This document shows, in pieces, positions 11,497 to 23,479 of a stretch of DNA of 64,000 nt. The DNA comes from Sipunculus nudus (Eukaryota > Annelida > Sipuncula > Golfingiida > Sipunculidae): contig CM049311.1 of the NCBI GenBank assembly GCA_026874595.1, forward strand, positions 42,103,676 through 42,167,675. The letters are read 5' to 3'. The stretch's first letter is position 1; each line of letters begins with the position of its first letter. A model generated the notes under the pieces. The model was not told the DNA's origin. It ran no database searches and saw only the letters and a list, made by a program, of their open reading frames with translations. Both the position numbers and the translations under genes were made by a program.

Positions 11497-12612
11497 CTAC
11501 GCTACTTCCAAAGAATCTAAGGATTCCAACACGGAACGTGGTTCTCTGAATGGATTCCTGTGTTTACCTGCTGTGGCCCATCTGGGTCTATGCGGCTGTG
11601 GACATTCATCTTCTCCGAGTGGAGCAAAGTCATCTTGACTTACAGGAATATCCTCACTTCTATGCGTAACATCATCTGAGTTTACGTTCTGGACAATAAT
11701 AAGAACACCATCAGATTCCTCACTATCAGACCGAGGTCTTATTTCTTGGTGAATTTCCTTGTCACTACGGGACAAGTGTTGTTCAGGACACTTCTTTAAT
11801 TCGCTCCTGTTTAACCATTTAGTATTCTCACGACTACCATCAAGTTGTCGTACTTGGTACACGTCTCTCTCCTTAAATCGTTAGATAACCTCGTAGACTT
11901 CCGGGTTATATGCATCTGCAATCTTGTGCCGCTCCTTGTGTCCCCGCTTGCGGACATACACAAGAGCCCAAACATCAAGTGGTGATTCCTTTCCACTAAG
12001 TCGCTTTCGTCTCTATTCTGCAGCTTGCTTCAGTCGACTTTCGACAAGTTTATAAGCATCATTCAACCGTGTCTGATTGGCAGTAACCCAAGGTGCCGTT
12101 TCATCATGTCCTCTTGTGGTGTTCAGGTAAATGTCAATGGGCAATCTAGGTTCCCTGCCAAATAGCAAATAATACGGGCTAAGCCCTGTTGACGAGTGTG
12201 GGCAGGTATTATATGCAGAGATTAATTCCTGAAGATGTTATGGCCAACTTTGCTTCTTCTCTACATCAAGAGTTCTCAAAAGATCATGCATGGAACGATT
12301 AAAACGTTCGCATTGCCCGTTACCCATTGGTCGATAAGGTGTTGTATGTGACTTATCGATGCCATACATGAGACATAATGCGCGAACAACTTGTCCTTCA
12401 AAAGATCTACCTCTGTCACTATGAATACGTTTAGGTACTCCATAACGTGCAAACCATTCTCGGCTTAGGACGCGTGCCACGGTCGTTGCCTCTTGGTCTC
12501 GTGTGGGTACTGCCACCGTCCACTTCGAGAAAACATCGGTTATCACAAGAACATTTTCCCGGCCATCTGAAGCTGGCTCTAGCACTGTGAAATCTATGGC
12601 TATAATGTCCAA
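11497..12612 (-). pseudogene. gypsy integrase core and C-terminal region
   Basis: The catalytic core carries all three acidic residues in context: Asp in DIIAIDFTVLEP, Asp in HSDRGRSF and Glu in NGQCERFNRSMHDLL. The open frame from 12612 ends at 12238. The following sequence continues in other frames (PHSSTGLSPYYLLFGREPR, then an acidic tail ending VLESLDSLEVA) to a stop near 11497, with at least two frameshifts or stops between. The enzyme would insert reverse-transcribed DNA. Active-site residues survive but the reading frame does not. Confidence 0.85.
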
Positions 12613-13845
12613 AGGTTCTCTGCTATCGTACCCAAAGGTGTTATGACTCGCTCGGGGTTAGCCAAAGCACTACATTTACACTGTGCCAACCATTGTGCTA
12701 TATGAAAAGACATTTTGGGCCAATAACATCCTGTTCGAATTAACTCCGCTCAAGACCCTGGTGGCCATTCGTATCATGGAGTCCTTCTAGCACTTCTGAT
12801 CTAAGTTCAGCTGGCAATACTAGTTGCCTTAGCTTTCCAAGTTTAGGGTCCTCCACACATCTATATAATACTCCATCATGTGTCTCAAGTCGATGCCATT
12901 GGCGAAAGAGAAGCTGTACTTCCAATGCTAACCTTCTTAGTTCGACATAAGGTTGTTTACAACCTTTGTCCCAGCTCTTCAAGAAAATGCCTATAACAGG
13001 ATCTTTCCTCTGTAAGTCTATCAGTTTCTCAGTTGAGAGACAGGGTAATATATTTACCTCAGTAGCCTGCATCTCCAGGTGATGAGAGTTTGACATCTCC
13101 TCTCTACACATAGCTAACTGCAAGTCACCTGGTATCAGTGTGGTTTGTGCCATCACAGAGCAATCCTGATTTTCCTCTCGCTCATGTGAATTCTGTTCAC
13201 TGTTATCTTCACGTAATGCTTCTATGGCATTGATTTCAGGCCATGCTTCGTCATCAACTAGTCTATCGCAATTCTGGTCCCAAGGCCTGTCTGTCTGACG
13301 AGACAGTGCATCCACATTTTCACTCCTTTTGCCTGGGCGGTAGATGATTTCAAAATAAAAACCTGCGAGATTGTTAACCCAACGCTGCTCAACAGCATTT
13401 TGCTTGTTGTGCTTCAATAGATGGGTAAGAGGATTGTTATCCGTCAGTACAGTGAACGATGAGTATTGTAGGTATTCTCGAAATTTCTCTTTGATTGCCC
13501 ACTTAAGGGCTAGCAGTTCTAATTTTTTTAGCTGTAACGGTTCATATTCCTCTCATGTCGGCGGAGTCCGCGACTAGCATATGCTACTGCTCTCTTTTTA
13601 CCGTCTTGAACATGGCTCGATACAGCAGCTAATCCTGAAAAGGACGCATCAGTCTCAACAATGAAGGGTAAGGAAAAATCTGCAAATGCCAATACCGGTA
13701 CAGAAACAAGTGCTTGCTTCACCTCTTGGAATTCCCTCTCGCACTCAATACTCCACTCTCTGATAGGCACTTTCTGCCGTTTGACCTTCTGTTTGGCAAT
13801 TAAAACAGCAACAAGGTCATTCAATGGTTTGACCTTGGCCGCAAA
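12613..13845 (-). pseudogene. gypsy RNase H and integrase zinc-binding region
   Basis: Reading on the minus strand, the RT connection/RNase H starts at FAAKVKPLND (13845) and includes LPFIVETDASFSGLAAV (first RNase H Asp) and AVAYASRGL. A frameshift near 13540 leads to LELLALKWAI, FTVLTDNNPLTHLL, and the tether to NVDALSRQ. The integrase HHCC module follows: HDTNGH near 12750, then a frameshift, then the Cys pair QCKC. The upstream half of RT is separated from this part by the 3.6 kb insertion. Confidence 0.85.
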
Positions 13846-15878
13846 GACCCACCCGGAGTAAAAAAGGCACCGCAAGATGGCGTAGCTGTCAGTCATTGAA
13901 ATTTAAATATCTGTCAAGACGCATCGCCCGAAATCATGAAAAAAGTCATCATGCTTGAATTCTAGGCCATTATTCAGTATAATATTTGTCTGACATACGC
14001 ATTTTAACTCAAGGAATCTAATGTGACCATTAAAATGATCATACGTTATACATTTTCTCCAATATCTGACGATGTTGCTCACCAGCCGGCCAGCTGTCAG
14101 TGCCGATCACCGATCGCCCCCGGCTGGGAAAGACTGGATAATTTTAGTTTAGTCGAGCGAGTTTCTCTCTCAGACAAAACGTATGCCTTATTGATGCATC
14201 AAATATTATTGTTCTAATTTTTAAAGTGATAAAAATCAAGTATTTTTTTAGATATTTCCAGTTCTAGTGCCGAGGCGGACTGTTAGATTGCATAGGTTTG
14301 AAATGGCAGTTGGGGGTCACGTTACATGACAGCCCCAATGTAAACAATAACAGACTGCACGTGTTTTAGTGGGCGTTGCCTGGTCTTTTGCCTCCACAAA
14401 ACATAGTGGAATCAGTGTCGTTACATTCAACCTCTTCTTCCACTGAACTGAATTTTTTCTACTCATGAAACACCTAGGTCATATAGGGCATATATCTGTT
14501 TAATTATAAATTCAACTGAAGGACGACTGCTGATATTATGAACATCTAAAGATAGTAGCATGGAAATATTTTTATTTAGTATATTTCATCAAAAACAATC
14601 ATGAAATATATTATTAATTCAGGATGACCATAATTAATTGCAGAAAGCACACAAATCGGAATGACGCTGTCGACTTAACAAGTAGATATTATTAATATTT
14701 TAAATAATTTCACAATATATGTTTATGTTATGTGTAACAAAACAAATTTATCGCCACACACACATATATATATAACTTAAATAACTTATTCTAAATAGTT
14801 ATCTCAACTTTTCTCTGTGTTAGGCTATATAGTGTATGGCGTCCACATGGTCATTAAAAAATGGGCACTAGACATGTTCAGTGAATTAATTTTCTAGTCC
14901 CTCGCCTTATACCAATCATGTGAAGAATGCTATTGGTTTATTTTTCCCAGCTGTCAGGATCGGGTCACCTATCAGTTGATTTCACGACAAGGGTAAATTC
15001 AACAATTTCACGCCATGGAGACTGTACATCTGATGATTAATAAATGAATTTGCAGCCTCAGAATTTAAACAACATTTCATATTTGACCAATCTCATAAGG
15101 ATCTGTATTAATCAGATTCATAGTTTAAGATAGGCCTAATACAAACCCAAAATGATTTACATCATCACAAAAAAAATAACCAAGTTGTATAAATATTAAC
15201 TCAAAGAAAAAGGTTATTTTTCAAAATGTATGTGGTCTTATATATGTGAATCAGGTATGCTGAATAAAGAATGGGTCATGTATACATGTATCGGTAAGTA
15301 TATGTGTGTGCCGACTATTGTGGTAATATTATAAATTATGACACAAATATTTTTAAAATATTTTTTTTATCTAAATAATAAAATGAAGGTTTCCCTAACT
15401 ATCCACTTTAATTAATATTTTTATTTTTTTTTTGCATTGCTAAAAAGATGTATATTTTGTTTATGCAAAATTGCTAGTTAAACAATGGGCTTCGCCATTT
15501 TATGAAAACATAGCTGTCCACAATGACAGCTATAAAATATACCTGGTTTGTCCGTGTAGGTTTCCGGCCCTCACTGGATTATAGCACTTACAAAAAGCCC
15601 GTATACATTTTCAAAGAGGTTATGTTATCACCTCTTTTTCTTTTCTTTTTTTTTGTCTGTCTTGTATAGCTTCAGTGTAATAAATCTAGATGAAAGACAG
15701 GTCTTGTGACAACGAGGGATTTGATTTAATTTTTAATGTCGCAGATGCAGGATTCTTTCTGCATCGGTCTTATTTGGTGGACACATATGGCACTACAAAC
15801 AATTTTCCTCATATTTCTTGGCACACACTGATTGATACATTCACGTAGGTATACATGTATGTTAATATACATTTACAT

Positions 15879-15919
<41 letters not shown>

Positions 15920-17488
15920 CATATATGTATATCCCGAATTCCAAACTTCGTTTTCTTTTTTTTTTTAGGGGGGGGGGGGGGTAGAGGTTTCCTCACCCGG
16001 ACTTAAAACAATCCAATTTCAGTTTTGAACCTTTAATAAGCCTCCTCTAATATTACATTGCCTCATGGAAAGTAATTGTAATTTTGATCATATAATAGGC
16101 CTACTGCTCGTCATTACCAACTTTCATCTGTATGTGCATGCACGCGTTGAACCTCTGTGGTGTTACATTGTTACATACCAAAACCGCAATGTCACAATGT
16201 CAACAAAATTGCTGAAAATAAAAACTCATATTCTGTGAATTTTCTATTCATTTATGCCCATGCAAAGCTGCAACGACACATATCCAGTTTCTATATTTGG
16301 TAAAAAATGGGGATATTTCGTGAATGAAGAAGTTGGCTTACATGTAGTCGGTAATATAAAAAATCCAAATCAGGCTATTTAAAATCTCTATGGAGACATT
16401 CATGTGTAAATTGAACTTTATTGGTCTTATAAAATATTTGCTCTCAAAAAATTTTTGGATGACAAAACCCGGGGAATCTTCGATACCATATCTGTCATCA
16501 TGCACATGGCTTGCTTCCAAACGAAGTCTTGTTTCAGCAAACCCCGCAAGTGCAGTAAAAACATCTGTCTTATAATAACTAACGTTTCTACCTGCTGATA
16601 TACATTTCATGCAAAACTTTCAATGTGCCAGCGTCTTCAAAACTACATATAAAGCGCGGTAATCATACAGTACGAAAGTAGGTCGATGCTGCTGCCGGTC
16701 ATGTCCAAAAATTTTTGGATGACAAAACCCGGGGAATCTTCGATACCACATCTGTCATCATGCACATGGCTTGCTTCCAAACGAAGTCTTGTTTCAGCAA
16801 ACCCCGCAAGTGCAGTAAAAAACATCTGTCTTATAATAACTAACGTTTCTACCTGCTGATATACATTTCATGCAAAACTTTCAATGTGCCAGCGTCTTCA
16901 AAACTACATATAAAGCGCGGTAATCATACAGTACGAAAGTAGGTCGATGCTGCTGCCGGTCATGTCCATATTTTCACTGCCGGCGGCCATGTTCGTTTTT
17001 CCACTGTCACGCGTGGACTGCAATTACAGTATGTGACACATATTTAAGTGAATTTCTGTAATGACCACTAACACGCGCCTACCTTCTTCACTTGGTACAT
17101 CATTTTATAAATTCCTACAAACACACGTGTTAAAGAACTAGTGCATACATCACTCGATTGGCCATGCGGCCGCGAGTAACCCAGTGTCAACATGTGCTCG
17201 CGTTTCGAGGTCATGTCAAACCGGAAGGCTGACGTAATCCCATCATCCAAAGGGAAATCGACGTTCTTAAACTTCAAGCGGCGTTTAGAAAATAAAAATT
17301 GATGGTTTATTACGTTTAACGAGGATACATTTCTTGTCAATTGCACTGCACTGCAGTAATCTGCCGAGCTCACGCAAGTACACGTGCTTGATAATGTTGC
17401 CAAACACCATGTCGCTCCGCCTCTATTACCATATAAGGTAGACGCGCACTGCGCATGCGACCCGATCCGCCGGATCGGGTGTTGGGTC
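13846..17488. mobile_element. 3.6 kb insertion splitting the gypsy reverse transcriptase
   Basis: RT sequence stops at SFYRR (about 17494, minus) and resumes at FAAKVKPLND (13845). The intervening 3643 bp has no retroelement homology. Its ends are inverted and similar (GACCCACCCGG on the left; the right end is CGGGTGTTGGGTC), so it may be a non-autonomous DNA transposon. I could not find a target duplication. It holds two GC-richer patches (about 13860-14420 and 16970-17490), a palindrome CCCGATCCGCCGGATCGGG at the right end, AT-rich filler and the tandem duplication at 16446-16967. No protein is recognisable. Confidence 0.65.
16446..16967. repeat. 260 bp tandem duplication
   Basis: The unit starts AAAAATTTTTGGATGACAAA and ends GCCGGTCATGTCCA; the second unit begins at about 16707. 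The two copies differ at only a few sites (for example CCATAT against CCACAT, and one extra A), so the duplication is recent compared with the decay elsewhere. Each unit gives the same minus-strand frame FTALAGFAETRLRLEASH, which I read as a consequence of the duplication and not as a gene. Confidence 0.95.
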
Positions 17489-20007
17489 TTTAACCGCCGG
17501 TAGAATGAGCTAAACCCTAGAAACTGACAAAGGGCTTTTAACCTGTCTGGACGTGGCCAATCAGCGACACATGCAAGTTTGCCTGGATCGGGCCATATAC
17601 CTTGCTCCCAGATCACATGTCCCAGGTATTTTATTTCTGTCTTAAAGAACTGACATTTATCAATAGAAAGTTTGAGCTGATTCTTCTGCAACTTTTGGAA
17701 AACATTTTCCAAGTGGACCAAATGTTCCTCGTAAGACTTGGAGAATATTACTATGTCATCCAAGTATACTAGAAGAGAGGAATAGAGATCATCCCTGAAT
17801 ATCATAGTCATCAAACGTTGCCAAGTAGCTGGTGCCGAGACTAACCCAAATGGCATTCTAATGTGTTCGTATAATCCAGCTGGTGTTACAAACGCTGTCT
17901 TGCGACGATCCTCAGGAGCTACTTCAACCTGAGCATATGCTGTAGCTAGATCTAAAGTACTATAGACCTTTGAGTTCCTAAGTGTTTCAAGAGACTCAAC
18001 AATTCTTGGCAATGAAAACGAATCCTTCCTAGTTTTCTGATTCAGTTTCATATAGTCAATGCATAGGCGAATACCTCCTGATTTATTTCGTACCACCACC
18101 ATCGGTGAGGCATATGGAGAATTACTCTCACAGATGATACCTTTCCGCACTAAATCCTCTAAGTGAGCTTTTACTTCCTGCCATAGATGTGGCGAGAGAC
18201 GCCGAAATGGTTGTACAATTGGTTCATCATCAGCTGTTACGATTCGATGCTGTATCAGAGGGGTCGCACTCAACTCTGATCCTTCCTTGTAGAAGATCTC
18301 TTCATATTTCCTGAACATACTTGTAACCTTGTCCTTCGAGATTTCCGTATTATCAAAGTCAATTTTGTTAAGTACAGAGTCAACACTATGGTGGTCTTTT
18401 TCAGTTACAGAGGTGTCTTTTTCTATGGTTATTCCCTCATGGGATAAGCCTATACGTAAATGTTCACCGTCCACGGAGTCCACTTCTTGTGCTCTCCCAA
18501 TCAATGTACGTGGTTTAATTCTTATCACCTCATCACTACAGTTCATAAGTTGGACACAACTCGGTAGGTGCTGGACAACTGTGGGAGCTACTTGCAATCC
18601 ATCAGGAAGATGCTGCCTGTCTTCGAGGGGTTGCACTACCGAAACTATCCTTCTTGGAGGACCTGTGACTGGCACAGCAGTCAAACTTTGAGGGGGTATA
18701 CATATCTCCTGAACTTCTGCAATGCGCACCGAGTTCAAAGTAAGAGGTTTCTCTTCTGTTGGATTATCCTCAACCAAGTGTATGAGACTGTCAAAGTCTT
18801 TGACATTACTTAGGACATTCGTCCCAATCAGCCCAGGGAGTTGTTTCCGACTCTCCAGAGTGTGAGGAGTATCACGAACTACAAGCACACCAACATCAGG
18901 GAATAATTTCCCATTTAATTCAACATCAAGGATGGCAAGCCCAATGTAGGGAAACTCTAAGCCATTGGCCGCTCTGACTTTGAGCCATTCAATTGGCTCC
19001 AACACATTCCATCCATCTTCACTGTAAATCCAGTCTGTGAAAAACTTTTCAGAGATGGTAGTCACTACTGAACCTGTACCGACTAAACACGCAACTTCTA
19101 CACCTGCAAACTTGGCAGTAATGGTTGGTCTAGGCCCAGCAATCTTTGATATCTCCACTTTGAGATCAGCGTCTATCTGATTATTGCTAAAGGAAGCAGG
19201 GGTCTGTTCTGTCTGATTTGTTGCACTACTAGAGGGCTCGTTTCTCCTATTCGGTTGCGAATCATATCCACCACGTCGAAATCTGTGTCCACCTCGGTAA
19301 TATCCACAACGGCCTCTGACATTCTCTGCTCTAGGCGCAGGGGTACTTGGACGAGAAAAATTATCAAATAAGGTTGTGATCATCTTCTGTTGTTGGTTGA
19401 TTTGTTCCTGCTGAGCCTTAATCTGTTCCTGCTGCCGATCTTGAAGCGTAACTAGTGACTGGACTTGCTGTCCTAGTAACTCGACAGTCTTACGTAAAGT
19501 TGACAGCTCAGCCTCTGTATTAACAGGAGTGGCCACTGTACCTCCTCTACATGGAGAGTGGCGAGCTGCAGCACCACCAATGGTATACACTGCATCCTCA
19601 TCTAACCATGTTGTATTACGATCGTTTGGATTGCCAGAAGTCTCCTCAGTCCAGCGAATAGCCGAATTCCGTACTTCCTTGAAAGTCAAGGCTGGCCTAT
19701 CCTCCACCAATTTCTTGAGATCGCGTCGCAAATATTTATCTTTAACCTTTTCCGCAAAGCAGTTCTTAAGTAATTTATCAGGGTCAGCGACAGCGGAGAT
19801 GTCCTCCCGTTGGACTCGCAATAAAAGTCCCATCAAAGCGTGACTGAATTCCCGCAGCGATTCTCCCTCTCGCTGGTGCCTCGCATGGAATACTGTCGAA
19901 AGTTGGGTGGTAGACAACTTTTCCCCAAAGGCATCGCGAAGAATCTTTAGGACTGCGATAAGCAGGATATCATGTGACCTTACACACCAGTCACTGAGAA
20001 AAATCAA
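17068..20007 (-). pseudogene. gypsy gag-protease-reverse transcriptase, interrupted
   Basis: A 979-codon frame opens after a stop (first Met-equivalent is TTG, so no true start; the gag N-terminus is missing). Residues ~20-125 are a retrotransposon gag domain, ~180-215 a Gln-rich coiled coil, and ~235-250 an Arg/Gly stretch with no intact zinc knuckle. The aspartic protease motif reads LVGTGS at ~308-313: the catalytic Asp of DTGS is Gly (codon 19078-19080). RT spans ~590-840 with LCIDYMKLN, MPFGL and the intact catalytic YLDD (17755-17766). From about 17490 to 17068 the frame reads through into the 3.6 kb insertion, adding roughly 140 unrelated residues. Confidence 0.93.
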
Positions 20008-21550
20008 CTATCTGTCCTCAAGGAAGAGTACAACCGCACTGGATCTTTATGCAAAAACTGCAATCAGCTGCGCATGACGAAAGTATCGATAAATGATAGG
20101 TGAATTTGTCGAGATTCACTTTGTTCATTCTGGTCAATTTACCACTAAATATACAGCTATGTTAAACTATCAGTCCAGTGTTAACAGTATATTTTGTGTT
20201 ACAATATGAAAACACTCAAATATGCAGGCATGAGTATGAGTAAACGTGAACATCATAGTGTGAAAACCATATGCATGGATTAAACATTCATTGACAAAAT
20301 AAGAAACATTTATACAAAAAAACCTCATCGACTGTATCCCAAAATCCTATCAATAAGTTCAGACTCTTGCCTTACTCGCTTTATCACATTCGTGGGGGTC
20401 ACTTTAAAAACCAGTAACACAGCAATGCTCCCCTTTAATGAAGTTGAAGGGTCTCAAACAGGCTTAACCCATCAAAGTGTCCACAATGTGTCATGAAAAA
20501 CAAATGATTTACCTTTCTACACAGATGAACACAGCCTCTGCAAATTATAAGATCAACCTACTCAAAAACTTGTAAGCAGTATTACAGTATGTAGTTTACA
20601 CAGTGACATGTAAAATCTTCACAATATGCACTTCAATACACTGGTCTTATCGTCTCATATAAAAAAAGTAATCATTTACGATGCTGTCTTTCTTCTACAG
20701 TATCTGCATAACTGTGTCGCAATATGTTATATGTACACCCTAAACATTTAAACCATAAACATGGGAATAACTCACTAAATACAGTAACTGCTGCTTCAAG
20801 GAGGTAAACACATAGTATCCGTAATGAACCGAGTAACTACGATGATGGTTCAGCTTCATCTTATCATCAAGTCAACACATGTAATCCATAATACTCAGCA
20901 TAGTAATACTACTGTATCACTATCACCTACAGCAGGTATAAGGTTCCACTTTAAAAACAATAATAAATATATGAGCTCAGATCAGTTGCAGTTAGCCAAG
21001 AATGTGACCTGTGTTACATTACTCATGTAGGTTATTATGTTAATAACCTTAATAACAGGTTATGTTTTCATTGCCGTTTGTTGTTGGTCTAGCAGCGCTG
21101 TGGCAAAATCAGTAGTCCAGTACCTAAAACTCTACATGCACCAGAAAAATAAAAAAAAAATACATTAACCATGAATATTTTCAGAAACAGAAGCACTGCT
21201 ATAATGTTAATGTTATGTGCTAAACCACGTGTTTGTATCTCAGTAATGATGTGTAGCCAACACTGACATAGAGTAAGTTCACAACTCTACAATATGCATG
21301 TCATATTTTACTGATAATAAATACTCTCATGACATAAGCATGTGCACAACATAACACAGAGAGCTATACAGCACAAATGAGTTCGCAGCATGTGTACATA
21401 TATCCTCGCTTGCTTTTGGCTGGAACACCATGACAGTCCAGTTTAACACCAATCGTAATACATTTATGCTGATCACAGCAGGTAGCAAGTCCATGATAAG
21501 TGGAAACATGGATAAAGTCCATCACATTAAAAATCTTGACATCTAGTTAT
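20008..21550 (-). other. gypsy leader region, no gene seen
   Basis: About 1.5 kb between the primer site and the surviving gag. It is AT-rich with no gag N-terminal homology, so either the leader is long or the start of gag was replaced. I see no other element boundary and no RNA gene. Confidence 0.5.
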
Positions 21551-21683
21551 CCACTAATCTGTACATCCGCTAATCTGAACATCTGCAAATCTGGACACAT
21601 CCGGTAGTCTTGACAATCCGGTAATCTGGACAATCTGGTAATCTGGACAATCCAGTAATCTGGACAATCCGGTAATCTGGACT
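21550..21683 (-). repeat. 18 bp minisatellite AATCTGGACAATCCGGT
   Basis: About eight imperfect units lie directly beside the primer-binding site. Units near the primer site are the most regular, while the distal ones (CTAATCTGTACATCCG) are diverged. This is an unusual place for a tandem array, because it would sit in the RNA leader. Confidence 0.88.
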
Positions 21684-21698
21684 ATCCCACTTCTGACA
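21684..21698 (-). promoter_or_regulatory. primer-binding site resembling tRNA-Leu complement
   Basis: On the minus strand TGTCAGAAGTGGGAT begins five bases inside the 5' LTR. It is complementary to the acceptor/T-arm end of an animal tRNA-Leu. The TGG that should pair with the CCA tail reads TTC. The match rests on remembered tRNA sequence and needs checking. Confidence 0.6.
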
Positions 21699-21703
21699 GA
21701 AAA

Positions 21704-22873
21704 TGTGGCCGAATCCCCATGGACTGAAACAGACAACCAGCAAAGGTTGACAAAGCTTTATTCTGTCGTATTGGTTACATAAAACTCAGGACAGCACAGG
21801 AAACCCTGAAAAGCATATAATAATAAAGAAATGAAACATTTACTGAGTCACTGTAGTATTCTTAAGCATGCAAAGTAGTGTGATCTTAGATCCGATATAA
21901 ATCAAGATATATTCTATTGTTATATAACTCTGTTACTGTACAGGGAAACTTCATTAGGGCAAGATAACTACTAATAAACAAAGTATAGGTCAAACAACCG
22001 GGTTAGACTGTACAGATGTTGAGCTCAAAACAAACAGAATGGGTGGCAAGGTAATGGGGTTATACTGTAATATATATGGTATATATATGTTATCTCACAA
22101 TAATGCTCATAGAGATTCAACTATTACTATCCATCCACAATGTGTGAAACAAATTCACCCATGTAACCTTGACATAAGAGTGACAATGAGAACTAATACC
22201 CAAATTAGTCCATCTAAACAAAATACATCAATAGACAGAACGTAGTACACTTAAAACAGTCTTAAATACTTACACATATGCATTAAACAATACTGAGTTG
22301 TGGGAATGATACCATATAGCACACCAGGTTATGTTCCATAGACCATATATTACATATGACCAGACCATTAAAGGGTATCACTAATTAAGGAGTATCTAGG
22401 TCGTCATGACATAAATCTTCTAAATGTTCTCATTACACTACAAGACCTAGTTGAAATATACTTTAGAGTATATGAAGACGTCACGTCTCATCATATCCCA
22501 TACATACACCATGAAAGATTAGAATTGTATCAAATATTACGAACCGCGGTTAACAGGTTTCTAAGGGTGGGACCACTGGACGTCATTACGGCGAGGCACG
22601 ACTATCGTCAAGTGCAACATTCTGCAGCCTGCAATCAAATCACAAAATGGCGATTTAACTACGCAGTTCCAAACTTGTGAACATCATGAATCCGGGTGCC
22701 AGCTGACACACCGTCATTCAACAAATTGGACATATCAAAACAATGACAGGAAATAGCTTGCAATACGAAGATCGCCTGGAAAAAGTCATTCTTACCGCAA
22801 ATCGGCGTAAACCTTTGTCATAGAGCGGCAACACGGCAACGAGCTGAGCGTTTACAAAAAGGCCTATTTCACA
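21704..22873 (-). repeat. 5' LTR, intact length (1170 bp)
   Basis: It runs TGTGGCC...TTTCACA on the plus strand, i.e. TG...CA on the element strand. It aligns to the split left LTR with scattered substitutions and small indels (for example AAACAGA/AAACAACAGA-type differences near 21995 and a 14-base deletion near 22838). The small divergence dates the insertion as fairly recent relative to most repeats here. Confidence 0.93.
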
Positions 22874-23165
22874 GAGGGCCGCCCTTATTGACACACGGGG
22901 TGTGGATACCAGTGATTAAAGTGATTATATAATCGGGGCCAACGGTGCACCAGCTTAATTGCGGTACGCTTGACTGGCCACGGGTGACACATGGTAACCG
23001 AGACTCTCAATTCTTAGTACCCGAGACTGCAAAACACGGTAACCGAGACTTCCGAATCGAGATAACCGAGACTTTCCGAGACATCCGAGACCGTGTGTCA
23101 ATAAGCACTCCGTTTTGTGAACGCTCAGCTTGTTGAAACGTCTCCTGCCGTTTTGCCGCTCTATA
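22874..23165. repeat. fold-back: inverted fragment of the LTR outer end
   Basis: 23113-23165 is an inverted copy of the LTR terminal segment (compare TTTTGTGAACGCTCAGCT with its complement near 11100 and 22850). Inside it, CTTATTGACACACGG (22884-22898) pairs exactly with CCGTGTGTCAATAAG (23091-23105). The ~190 bp loop holds short imperfect repeats of AACCGAGACT. The arrangement looks like a rearranged second LTR end. Confidence 0.75.
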
Positions 23166-23169
23166 GATA

Positions 23170-23415
23170 ACAACCCAGCTAGCACAAAAATATTTTTAAA
23201 ATGTTCTATAAACGTTTGGCAAAATGTTTTGAAAATGTTTTTTCGTGATATTTTTATAACTTTTTTTGTATGTTCGAAAAAATGTTATTTTAATGTTTTA
23301 TATCCACAGCCTGTGTGAAACTGTTCGAATTTGTAAAAATAAATGCAATTTTACTTGTCATCTTTATACAAAAGGTTGCGAAAATTTCTATGCGAATCTA
23401 TGTATTCATGTGTCC

Positions 23416-23479
<64 letters not shown>

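Larger units (their letters stand above)
1213..22873 (-). mobile_element. Ty3/gypsy-type LTR retrotransposon, nested with two insertions
   Basis: Two LTR copies in the same orientation (1213-11137, interrupted, and 21704-22873) bracket gag-pro-RT, RNase H and integrase, all on the minus strand. Domain order protease, RT, RNase H, integrase is that of Ty3/gypsy. Removing the 8745 bp insertion in the left LTR and the 3643 bp insertion in RT leaves about 9.3 kb, long for gypsy mainly because of the 1.17 kb LTRs and a 1.5 kb leader. LTR ends are TG...CA. No matching target-site duplication flanks the element: sequence before 1213 and after 22873 differ, and the right side was rearranged. Frameshifts, a mutated protease site and the insertions show it is dead. 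Confidence 0.9.

Noticed and set aside
16446-16967. CRISPR-like or gene-duplicate reading of the 260 bp direct repeats
   Set aside because: Only two adjacent long units, no spacers, eukaryotic context; a plain tandem duplication.
18329-19843. Plus-strand frames opposite gag-pro-RT
   Set aside because: Antisense shadows of the strongly coding minus strand.
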